From an uncultured Oscillospiraceae bacterium (lineage in GTDB: Bacteria; Bacillota; Clostridia; Oscillospirales; Acutalibacteraceae), in contig USBP01000058.1 in assembly GCA_900552985.1 (NCBI GenBank), positions 1 to 7,315 on the forward strand: a stretch of DNA of 7,315 bases, in the 5' to 3' direction. The notes beneath the pieces are model-generated. The model saw only the letters and a list, made by a program, of their open reading frames with translations. It had not been told where the DNA came from and ran no database searches. The translations under genes and the position numbers were made by a program. This document shows, one piece after another, positions 1 to 5,446 of this stretch. How positions within the stretch are numbered: the stretch's first letter is position 1; each line of letters opens with the position of its first letter.

Positions 1-438
1 CCCGGCCCGCAGGGAGAACCGGGGAACGTGCCGGAGGATATTTTTGCCAGCTATGCGACCTTTATGATTCAGCTCATCAATGGCGAGCAGATTCCTTTCG
101 GTACAATGACGGCCGATCCTACTGGCAATATCGTGCTGAATGATTCCAGAAGGATCGCTCTGATGCCGGGTTATTATCAGATCAATTATCACGTTTCAGC
201 AATCCTGCGTACAGCCGGTTATATGCAGGTTACGCCTTCCTACAATGGGGCGCCGCATCTGGAGTACGGCATTTATTTTCGGACGTCTGTGGATAATGCG
301 AGCGCCAACGGCTCCGCCAGCCTGATTTTGGAGATTCCAGTGCCTACGGAATTTACACTCACCTACAATTCCAACTCCGTCAGTGTGGAGGGCGCGGGAA
401 CAATTACCGTGGTAAAGCTGAGACGGGAATTCGGATGA
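1..438 (+). CDS. Collagen-like protein, C-terminal part (BclA/TNF-like head domain), 5' truncated
   Basis: The frame is open from base 1 and gives 145 codons before TGA at 436-438. The first residues read PGPQGEPGNV, which are Gly-X-Y triplets, so this is the end of a collagen-like stalk; the GTG at 28 lies inside the stalk frame and is not the true start. The remaining ~130 residues look like the compact beta-rich C-terminal head seen on bacterial collagen-like proteins (BclA or C1q/TNF-like fold). It has alternating hydrophobic strands, the segment MPGYYQINYHVSA, Gly/Asn turns and a final strand ending TITVVKLRREFG. Family knowledge: such proteins form trimers on the cell or exosporium surface. 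The head probably drives trimerisation; a spore-surface role is inference. There is no functional link to the dcw genes, and a terminator separates them. I cannot see the length of the collagen stalk or any N-terminal signal. Confidence 0.8.
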   Translation, partial: PGPQGEPGNVPEDIFASYATFMIQLINGEQIPFGTMTADPTGNIVLNDSRRIALMPGYYQINYHVSAILRTAGYMQVTPSYNGAPHLEYGIYFRTSVDNASANGSASLILEIPVPTEFTLTYNSNSVSVEGAGTITVVKLRREFG

Positions 439-455
439 CCCTTCTGCGGTTGGGC

Positions 456-478
456 GTCCGCTGGAAACCACAGCGGAC
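456..478 (+). other. Small hairpin after the collagen-like gene
   Basis: GTCCGCTG at 456-463 pairs perfectly with CAGCGGAC at 471-478 around a 7-nt loop (GAAACCA). No T-run follows, so it is not a terminator alone. It sits 18 nt after the stop codon and 18 nt before the main terminator stem, and probably stabilises the 3' end of the mRNA or aids termination. Confidence 0.55.
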
Positions 479-495
479 TGCAATAGGTCCCTTTT

Positions 496-527
496 GGGAG
501 GCACAAGATCTTGTGCCTCTCTTTTTT
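496..527 (+). terminator. Rho-independent terminator of the collagen-like gene
   Basis: Positions 498-519 form a perfect 22-nt palindrome (arms GAGGCACAA and TTGTGCCTC, loop GATC). G497-T520 wobble and G496-C521 pairs extend it. Six T residues (522-527) follow directly. The T-run is on the + strand side only, so it ends transcription from the upstream gene and insulates the dcw operon from it. Confidence 0.93.
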
Positions 528-594
528 AACATACACAGCGCTTCTAAAAAATAAATATTATTTTGCAAATAAGCATATTTTTTTGCCGGAACGC

Positions 595-623
595 TTGCAA
601 TTTCAGAAGGCAGTTAGTATAAT
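595..623 (+). promoter_or_regulatory. Sigma-A type promoter of the dcw operon (mraZ promoter)
   Basis: A -35 box TTGCAA (595-600) is separated by exactly 17 nt from a perfect -10 box TATAAT (618-623). The expected start of transcription is near 630, giving a leader of about 76 nt before the mraZ ATG. The stretch 541-583 upstream is strongly A/T-rich with A and T tracts, unlike the surrounding sequence, and may act as an UP element. The terminator just upstream supports a new transcription unit starting here. Confidence 0.87.
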
Positions 624-631
624 AGCGATAA

Positions 632-675
632 GGTGGGGAGGAAAAGAGCAAAAGGGTAGCTAAAAGGAGCAAAAA
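632..675 (+). promoter_or_regulatory. Possible MraZ operator: purine-rich repeats in the mraZ leader
   Basis: Between the -10 box and the mraZ ribosome binding site lie GGTGGGGAGG (632), AAAAGAGC (642), AAAAGGG (650) and AAAAGGAGC (662), a loosely 8-12-nt spaced purine repeat. The segment at 642-654 recurs imperfectly at 662-675, 20 nt on. Known for the family: MraZ binds short G-containing direct repeats downstream of its own promoter. The position fits, but the spacing is irregular and the motif is not an exact match to a published consensus. Confidence 0.3.
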
Positions 676-705
676 CCCACATTCTTTTTTGGGGAGGGCA
701 GAGAG

Positions 706-1260
706 ATGGCAGAGCTTCCGGCAGAGGATGCCGTTACAAAGGCAGCATCGGAAGCACCGGCGGAGTCCGAAGCCGCCGGGCCGGCTGTGCAGAAGGAAAA
801 GAAGCCTGCGGAGTTCAAGGGCTTTTTTGAGCATAATCTGGATGCCAAGAGCCGACTGTTCATCCCTGCTAAATTTCGGGAACGGCTTGGCCCTTCCTTT
901 ACGCTTTGTTTTGCTCCCGATGTGCCTGCCTTACTGCTTTACCCGGATGAGGTCTGGTGCCAGATATCCGAGCGGATTAACGCTCCGCTGTTTGATAAAA
1001 AGATGCGGGAGGTGCAGCGCCGCACGATGAGCAGCGCTTTCGATATTGAGGCGGACAGGCAGGGGCGTATTACAATTCCATCCATTTTCAAACGCTATGC
1101 CAAGCTGGAAAGCGCATGCATCATCTCCGGTGCGGGCCGGAAAGTGGAAATCTGGAATCCGGACGCCTGGTATGAGGAGTTTACCCGCCAGCTGGAGCTC
1201 CCGGAGGGCGAGGATGACTTTGGTGTCTCCTATGATTTTGGAAATGTCCTGGAGCGGTAA
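706..1260 (+). CDS. mraZ: Transcriptional regulator MraZ (with N-terminal extension)
   Basis: A 184-residue MraZ, a DNA-binding regulator usually encoded first in the dcw cluster and known to control it. It carries two SpoVT/AbrB-like half domains. The first has DAKSRLFIPAKFRERLG (signature at residues 46-50, where the usual DxKGR has Ser for Gly). The second has DRQGRITIP (residues 117-125, canonical). Family members are about 140-150 residues and start just before the first half domain. Here residues 1-37 form an extra Ala/Glu/Pro-rich, probably disordered tail, and the C-terminus is also somewhat longer (ends YDFGNVLER). The start is supported by GGGGAGGG at 691-698, 7 nt from ATG. The only later in-frame start candidate before the domain, GTG at 787, has no Shine-Dalgarno sequence. 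MraZ probably autoregulates from the promoter at 595-623. rsmH follows 41 nt downstream. Confidence 0.95.
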   Translation: MAELPAEDAVTKAASEAPAESEAAGPAVQKEKKPAEFKGFFEHNLDAKSRLFIPAKFRERLGPSFTLCFAPDVPALLLYPDEVWCQISERINAPLFDKKMREVQRRTMSSAFDIEADRQGRITIPSIFKRYAKLESACIISGAGRKVEIWNPDAWYEEFTRQLELPEGEDDFGVSYDFGNVLER

Positions 1261-1301
1261 AGCAAAACGAGATGACTTTATAAAAGAGAGGCTGTTCCGG
1301 T

Positions 1302-2255
1302 ATGGAATTCTCCCATAAACCCGTTTTATTGGCTGAGGCGGTGGAAGCGCTTCAGGTTCGGCCGGATGGCACCTATGTGGATGGCACGGCAGGTGGCGGT
1401 GGCCATTCCGCAGAAATTGCCGCACGGCTGTCAGAAAAGGGGCGGCTGATCTGCATCGATCAGGATCCCGATGCGATCTCCGTTTTGCGGGATCGGCTCG
1501 GCTGCATGGCGCAGGTGACGGTTGTGCAGGAAAATTTCGCACGGCTCGGCCTTGTGCTTGACCGGTTGGGGATTTCCAATGTGGATGGGATCCTTGTTGA
1601 CTTGGGCGTTAGCTCTCATCAGTTGGATACGGCGCAGCGCGGCTTCTCTTTCCATGTGGATGCGCCGTTGGATATGCGTATGTCCCAGCAGGGCGTTACG
1701 GCGGCGGAGTTGGTGAGCACGCTGGACGAGCGTTCGCTCAGCCGCCTTCTGAGCGAATATGGGGAGGAACGGTATGCCCGCAATATTGCCCGCAATATTG
1801 TCCGCTCGCGGGAGCGCGAGCCAGTGCGCACAACGCTGCAGCTTGCAGAGATCGTGAAGGCGTCTATCCCCGCCGCAGCGAGGCGCGAAGGTGGGCATCC
1901 GGCCCGCCGGACCTTTCAGGCGCTGCGCATCGCTGTCAACGGTGAGCTGGACAAGCTATCCGCTGGTTTGGATGTGATGTTTGAAGCGCTGCATCCAGGC
2001 GGAAGGCTGGCGGTTATCACCTTCCATTCTTTGGAGGATCGAATTGTCAAGAAGCGGTTTGCCTCCTGGTGCGAGGGGTGCATCTGCCCGCCGGAGTTTC
2101 CCGTTTGTGTTTGCGGTCACAAGGCGCGTGCGCGCCTTCCTTTTAAGATGAAGGAGCCCTCAGCGCAGGAACTGGCAGAAAATCCGCGCAGCCGCAGCGC
2201 AAAGCTCCGCGCAGTGGAAAAGCTCCCGGCGGAGCGGGACGGGCTGCAACCATAG
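1302..2255 (+). CDS. rsmH: 16S rRNA (cytosine(1402)-N(4))-methyltransferase RsmH (MraW)
   Basis: A 317-residue SAM-dependent methyltransferase. By family knowledge it makes N4-methylcytidine at position 1402 of 16S rRNA in the ribosomal decoding centre. It begins with the typical MEFSHKPVLLAEAVEAL. The SAM-binding loop DGTAGGGGHS is at residues 27-36, ILVDLGVSSHQLD at 97-109, HPARRTFQALRIAVN from 199 and FHSLEDRIVKKRF from 241. The end NPRSRSAKLRAVEK is typical. Length is normal (the E. coli enzyme has 313 residues). Residues 257-272 hold five cysteines (C257, C260, C262, C269, C271) in CxxCxCPPEFPVCVCG, a segment I recall from Clostridial RsmH; metal binding is only a guess. The start ATG is preceded by AAGAGAGG at 1284-1291, and the conserved N-terminus fixes it. 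It is co-transcribed with mraZ. Confidence 0.97.
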   Translation: MEFSHKPVLLAEAVEALQVRPDGTYVDGTAGGGGHSAEIAARLSEKGRLICIDQDPDAISVLRDRLGCMAQVTVVQENFARLGLVLDRLGISNVDGILVDLGVSSHQLDTAQRGFSFHVDAPLDMRMSQQGVTAAELVSTLDERSLSRLLSEYGEERYARNIARNIVRSREREPVRTTLQLAEIVKASIPAAARREGGHPARRTFQALRIAVNGELDKLSAGLDVMFEALHPGGRLAVITFHSLEDRIVKKRFASWCEGCICPPEFPVCVCGHKARARLPFKMKEPSAQELAENPRSRSAKLRAVEKLPAERDGLQP

Positions 2256-2289
2256 AGTTGATTTTTATGTTTAGAAAGGAGACTGAACC

Positions 2290-2856
2290 ATGGCACAGCG
2301 TATATCAGGCGGCGCCTATAATTTTGCACTTTTTGAGCGCTCCCAAGCGGCGCCGCAACGCGAACCGGCCCGGCCGAAAAAATCGCCGCAGAGGCCTGTC
2401 AGGGTGCCAGAACCGCGCAAAAACCCTGCCCAGCGCAGGCGGGAAAGGGTCGATTCCCTGCGCCGCACGGTGAAGACGATTTTGGTCTCCGGATTGTTGC
2501 TATCCCTTTTAGGGGGAATGCTGTACAGCGAAGTACGGCAGGATGAGCTGACCGATGCTTGCCGCCAGAAGGAAAATGAGCTGGCCATTGCTCAGAGCGA
2601 GAACACACAGTTGACTATGGAGCTGAGCGCGAAGCTTTCGCTCGATAAGGTAGAGGCCTATGCCCGGGAGAAGCTGGGTATGGTGAAAAGCGACGCTCCC
2701 GCCGCTTATATCAATATCCCGCAGGATAACGAGGTGCTGCTTGCCGGCGGCAAGGACCAGGCGGGACAGGAGGGTGCCGCACAGCAGGAAAACGGCGCGC
2801 AGGAGCAGCAGCCTTTAGGGTCCGTGTTCAAAGATTTTTTGGCATATCTTTTTTAG
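2290..2856 (+). CDS. ftsL: FtsL-like cell division protein (single TM, coiled coil)
   Basis: A 188-residue bitopic membrane protein in the ftsL position of the cluster, between rsmH and the PBP. Residues 1-60 form a long basic, Pro/Arg-rich cytoplasmic tail (RPKKSPQRPVRVPEPRK, then QRRRERVDSLRR). Residues 61-79 are one hydrophobic membrane segment. Residues 81 to about 125 are a heptad-like extracellular helix (QKENELAIAQSENTQL...) ending in AYAREKLGMVK, the usual FtsL/DivIC family ending. A Gln/Gly/Glu-rich linker follows and the protein ends with hydrophobic LGSVFKDFLAYLF. FtsL is known to pair with DivIC/FtsB and activate FtsW and the septal PBP; sequence conservation is low, so the call rests on architecture and synteny. 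AAAGGAG at 2275-2281 lies 8 nt before ATG. The long Gln-rich C-terminal tail is unusual for FtsL. It starts 34 nt after rsmH. Confidence 0.82.
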   Translation: MAQRISGGAYNFALFERSQAAPQREPARPKKSPQRPVRVPEPRKNPAQRRRERVDSLRRTVKTILVSGLLLSLLGGMLYSEVRQDELTDACRQKENELAIAQSENTQLTMELSAKLSLDKVEAYAREKLGMVKSDAPAAYINIPQDNEVLLAGGKDQAGQEGAAQQENGAQEQQPLGSVFKDFLAYLF

Positions 2857-2870
2857 TAGGGAAATACCTA
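2841..2870 (+). promoter_or_regulatory. Weak sigma-E-like promoter candidate before the PBP
   Basis: GGCATATC (2841-2848, at the end of ftsL) resembles the -35 element of the sporulation factor sigma-E. It lies 14 nt from AATACCTA (2863-2870), which keeps the ATAC core of the sigma-E -10 but matches only about half of its positions. B. subtilis spoVD is known to be sigma-E dependent, so a sporulation promoter here would fit the downstream PBP. The match is poor enough to be chance. Confidence 0.2.
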
Positions 2871-2890
2871 TGAATAAGGCGGCAGTTGAT

Positions 2891-2909
2891 TTCGGCAGCC
2901 GTTGCCGGA
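2891..2909 (+). other. Hairpin 1 in the ftsL-PBP gap
   Basis: TTCGGCA (2891-2897) pairs with TGCCGGA (2903-2909) around a 5-nt loop (GCCGT), seven pairs including one G-U. It is the first of three inverted repeats in this 192-nt gap. No T-run follows, so it is not a terminator. Confidence 0.45.
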
Positions 2910-2943
2910 GAGCCACAGACAGAAGCTGATGCGGTGAGCTGGG

Positions 2944-2982
2944 CCTCCGCCGTGCGGAAACGGATGTTCCGTGCGGCGGTGG
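2944..2982 (+). other. Strong hairpin 2 in the ftsL-PBP gap
   Basis: CCGCCGTGCGGAA (2947-2959) pairs over 13 positions with TTCCGTGCGGCGG (2967-2979), with tandem U-G/G-U wobble pairs in the middle, around a 7-nt loop (ACGGATG). After a T-T mismatch, CC 2944-2945 and GG 2981-2982 extend it. No T-run follows. It begins about 15 nt after the UGA at 2927. It is mutually exclusive with the hairpin at 2974-2996, because both use bases 2974-2982. Confidence 0.7.
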
Positions 2983-2996
2983 TGCGGCCACCGCTG
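2974..2996 (+). other. Alternative hairpin 3, competing with hairpin 2
   Basis: GCGGTGG (2976-2982) pairs exactly with CCACCGC (2988-2994) around TGCGG. G2975-T2995 and C2974-G2996 add two pairs. Only TTT follows (2997-2999), too short for a terminator. Because its 5' arm is the 3' arm of hairpin 2, the two folds form a switch-like pair about 50 nt before the PBP start. Confidence 0.55.
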
Positions 2997-3048
2997 TTTC
3001 GATAAAAGCCGATATCATGGTTGTGCAGTGTGAAAGGGTGGATATTTT

Positions 3049-5388
3049 ATGAATAAGAAACCGTCGCGCCATATGGTGCGCCGTTCGATCATCGTATTGG
3101 CGGCACTGCTGGTCGGTGGCTTTGGGCTGGACGTTGCCAGCCTTGTGCGTATTCAATTGATTCAGGGGGATGAATACCGCCTGAAAGCAGAAAGCCAACA
3201 GCTCAGCGATACAGAGATCCAGCCTCAGCGCGGGATTATTTACGATAGAAATAAAAAGGTGCTCGCCCAGAGCGCCAATGTCTGGCTCGTATATATCAAC
3301 CCTTCTAAGATACCGAACGACAAGGTGCGCAACGAGCTCTCCGAGGGCTTGGCAAAGGTTTTGGAGATGGAGAAGGAGGATGTCCTCGAAAAAGCAAAAC
3401 AATCGAAGTATGGCTATGTCGTGGTCAAAAAACAGGTTGAAAAGGAGATGAAGGACGCAGTCAGCGATTTTATCACTCGCCACGACACAGCGTTGAAGAA
3501 AGCGCGCGAGGAGGAAGAAAGCAGAAAGCAAGAGCTCAAAAAAGAGCACAAGCAGGTTGTCGAGAGCACCATACCGCCAGAACAGAGGGATACGTATTAT
3601 TCCGAGATTATCTTTACCGACCCGGATGTGAAGCGCTATTACCCGAATGGGCATCTGGCATCCACTGTGCTTGGCTTTACGGGAACCGACGGCATAGGCC
3701 GTTGGGGCTTGGAGGCAAAATACGACGAGACGCTCGCCGGTACGCCGGGCCGAATTCTCACGGCGAAAAATGCCGGTATGGACAGCATGGACACCCCGTA
3801 TGAGACAACATATGACGCGAAGCAGGGAAATTCCCTGGTGCTGACGATTGATGAGGTGATTCAGTATTATCTGGAGAAAAGCCTCGATCAGGCGCGCGTC
3901 AATGCGCAGGCCAAAAGCGCCTATGGGATCGTGATGGATGTGGAAACGGGCGGGATCCTTGCCATGGCGACCAAGGGGGATTTCGACCCGAACGATCCGC
4001 ATACCATCGCGGATGAAAAGACCGCACAGGAGCTTGAGAAGATTCTGGATCCTGAAGAAAAATATAAAGAACTCACCAACGCACAATATACGCAATGGCG
4101 AAACCGTGCCATTACGGATACCTATGAGCCGGGGTCTGTTTTTAAGGTGATTACGGCATCTGCCGCTGTAGAAGAGGATGTAGTGCCTGATGATTTTACC
4201 TACACCTGTACAGGCGTCATCAATGTGGCGGGGACCAAAATTCATTGCCATAAGCGCACGGGCCATGGCAAGGAGGATTTTACACATGGCTTGATGAACT
4301 CCTGCAACCCGTTCTTTATTACGGTTGGCCAGATGCTTGGCGCGGAGAAGTTTTATAAATATTTTGAGGCTTTCGGCTTCACGGAAAAAACGGGCATTGA
4401 TCTGCCCAGTGAAACGGCGCCGGTCGAGGGGCGCTCCTATCACACGTTAGATCAGCTCGGCATTGTGGAGCTGGCGAGCACCTCCTTCGGGCAAACTTTT
4501 GAAGCAACTGCCATTCAGATACTGACGGCAGTCAATGCAATTGCAAACGGCGGCAAGCTGATGCAGCCCTATATCGTCTCTTCTGTGTTGGATGAGGAGG
4601 GGAATACCATTTCCACCACGCAGCCCACGGTCAAGCGGCAGGTCATTTCGGAGAAAAGCGCGGCTACGGTGGCCAACATGATGGAGCAGGTTGTCTCCGA
4701 GGGCACTGGTAAAAACGCCTACGTGGCAGGCTTCCGTCTTGCCGGAAAGACGGGCACCTCTGAAAAGCTCGCTGGCGGCGGCAAAAAGGAGGGGAAATAT
4801 GTTGCCTCCTTTGTCTGCTTTGCACCTGCGAACGATCCGAAGATTTCAATGCTGATCGTCATTGACGAACCGGTGGGGCAGATCAACGGCGGCCAGATTG
4901 CGACACCGGTCGCTGCAGAGGTGGCGGAGGCAACGCTGAACTATCTCAATGTTGATCCACAGTATACGGCGCAGGAGCTGGCGGATCTCGGTGAGGAAAC
5001 GCCGTCTGTAACAGGGCTTTCTCTCGCCAAGGCGCGGGAAGCCCTCAGCGGATTCACAGTCAAAACAGTCGGCGAGGGCAGCACGGTGGTCAGTCAAATG
5101 CCTGCTGCGGGGCAACTGATTCCCCAAAACGGCGTGGTCGTTCTGTATACGGATAAGACCTCTGAGAAAAAGCAGGTTACCGTTCCTGATTTGACGGGCC
5201 TGAGCGTATCGGAAGCCAATCAGAAGGCGCTGGAATATGGCCTGAACCCCAAAATCTTTGGCAATTCTTTAACGATGGGGGAATCAGTCTCCTATAAACA
5301 GAGTGAGGCGGAGGGCTCGCAGGTCGATGAGGGAACAGTTGTTACCATCTACTTCAAATCCAATGTAGATGTCAATGATCTGGCGTAG
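3049..5388 (+). CDS. ftsI: Class B penicillin-binding protein (FtsI/PBP2B/SpoVD family) with two PASTA domains
   Basis: A 779-residue monofunctional D,D-transpeptidase that cross-links peptidoglycan on the outer face of the membrane. A short basic N-terminus precedes one membrane anchor (about 13-34). The PBP dimerisation domain starts with RGIIYDRN (61-68). The transpeptidase domain has the acyl-enzyme motif SVFK (Ser363-Lys366, within YEPGSVFKV), SCN (418-420) and KTG (567-569). Two C-terminal PASTA domains cover about 651-705 and 710-770 (QVTVPDLTGLSVSEANQKAL). B. subtilis PBP2B has two PASTA domains and SpoVD one, so domain count favours the vegetative septal enzyme. Clostridial clusters, however, often carry SpoVD here, so the role (septum or spore cortex) is open. 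Residues 148-172 form a Lys/Glu-rich helix that looks like an insert. GAAAGGGTGG at 3032-3041 supports the ATG. MurE and MurF downstream make its substrate precursor. Confidence 0.94.
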   Translation: MNKKPSRHMVRRSIIVLAALLVGGFGLDVASLVRIQLIQGDEYRLKAESQQLSDTEIQPQRGIIYDRNKKVLAQSANVWLVYINPSKIPNDKVRNELSEGLAKVLEMEKEDVLEKAKQSKYGYVVVKKQVEKEMKDAVSDFITRHDTALKKAREEEESRKQELKKEHKQVVESTIPPEQRDTYYSEIIFTDPDVKRYYPNGHLASTVLGFTGTDGIGRWGLEAKYDETLAGTPGRILTAKNAGMDSMDTPYETTYDAKQGNSLVLTIDEVIQYYLEKSLDQARVNAQAKSAYGIVMDVETGGILAMATKGDFDPNDPHTIADEKTAQELEKILDPEEKYKELTNAQYTQWRNRAITDTYEPGSVFKVITASAAVEEDVVPDDFTYTCTGVINVAGTKIHCHKRTGHGKEDFTHGLMNSCNPFFITVGQMLGAEKFYKYFEAFGFTEKTGIDLPSETAPVEGRSYHTLDQLGIVELASTSFGQTFEATAIQILTAVNAIANGGKLMQPYIVSSVLDEEGNTISTTQPTVKRQVISEKSAATVANMMEQVVSEGTGKNAYVAGFRLAGKTGTSEKLAGGGKKEGKYVASFVCFAPANDPKISMLIVIDEPVGQINGGQIATPVAAEVAEATLNYLNVDPQYTAQELADLGEETPSVTGLSLAKAREALSGFTVKTVGEGSTVVSQMPAAGQLIPQNGVVVLYTDKTSEKKQVTVPDLTGLSVSEANQKALEYGLNPKIFGNSLTMGESVSYKQSEAEGSQVDEGTVVTIYFKSNVDVNDLA

Positions 5389-5446
5389 GATATGTCCCTC
5401 CTGCGCTGTGTGGAGAAAACCTGCGGTTTATTGAAACGCCGGAATA

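Larger units (their letters stand above)
2870..3052 (+). other. Short reading frame with one internal UGA, overlapping the PBP start by ATGA
   Basis: From ATG 2870 the frame reads MNKAAVDFGSRCRRATDRS, meets TGA at 2927-2929, then stays open for 40 more codons to TGA at 3050-3052. That final stop overlaps the PBP ATG (3049) as ATGA. The last part can also be read as an 11-residue peptide MVVQCERVDIL from ATG 3017. Position and overlap resemble a translationally coupled small operon gene, possibly broken by the UGA. Against this: no good Shine-Dalgarno sequence is seen before 2870 or 3017, the peptide resembles nothing I know, and about two stops are expected by chance in a frame this long at this base composition. 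It may simply be non-coding spacer. Confidence 0.2.
2869..3057 (+). repeat. 10-nt direct repeat TATGAATAAG bracketing the ftsL-PBP gap
   Basis: TATGAATAAG occurs exactly at 2869-2878, 13 nt after the ftsL stop, and again at 3048-3057, where it contains the ATG of the PBP (Met-Asn-Lys). The copies are 179 nt apart. They could be a footprint of an insertion or duplication that moved the PBP start downstream. I see no terminal inverted repeats, and ATGAATAA is a common gene start, so chance remains possible. Confidence 0.4.

Noticed and set aside
633..693. Competing pairings GTGGG/CCCAC and CCCA/TGGG in the mraZ leader, with a T-run at 685-690, as an attenuator
   Set aside because: Stems of 4-5 pairs with loops of 10 to nearly 40 nt are too weak to support a terminator or Shine-Dalgarno-hiding claim.
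1046..1318. 90-codon + frame spanning the mraZ-rsmH junction
   Set aside because: An out-of-frame reading of mraZ codons, with no family resemblance and no need for it in the operon.
1777..1800. 12-bp perfect tandem repeat CCCGCAATATTG x2 in rsmH
   Set aside because: It encodes ARNIARNI in a segment that aligns with the normal family pattern (E. coli has a similar AKRIARAI), so it is codon coincidence rather than an expansion.
2258..2473. 71-codon + frame overlapping the start of ftsL
   Set aside because: An Arg-rich shifted reading of the basic N-terminal tail of the FtsL-like gene. The clear Shine-Dalgarno sequence AAAGGAG belongs to ATG 2290.
2944..2999. GC-rich hairpins in the ftsL-PBP gap as a rho-independent terminator
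   Set aside because: Only three T residues follow hairpin 3 and none follow hairpin 2; termination here would also cut off the PBP.
2815..4443. 542-codon open frame on the minus strand opposite ftsL's end and the PBP
   Set aside because: It lies antisense to the well-supported PBP, has no recognisable domain, and its composition (many Arg, His, Leu, Ile) is what antisense reading of this gene gives.
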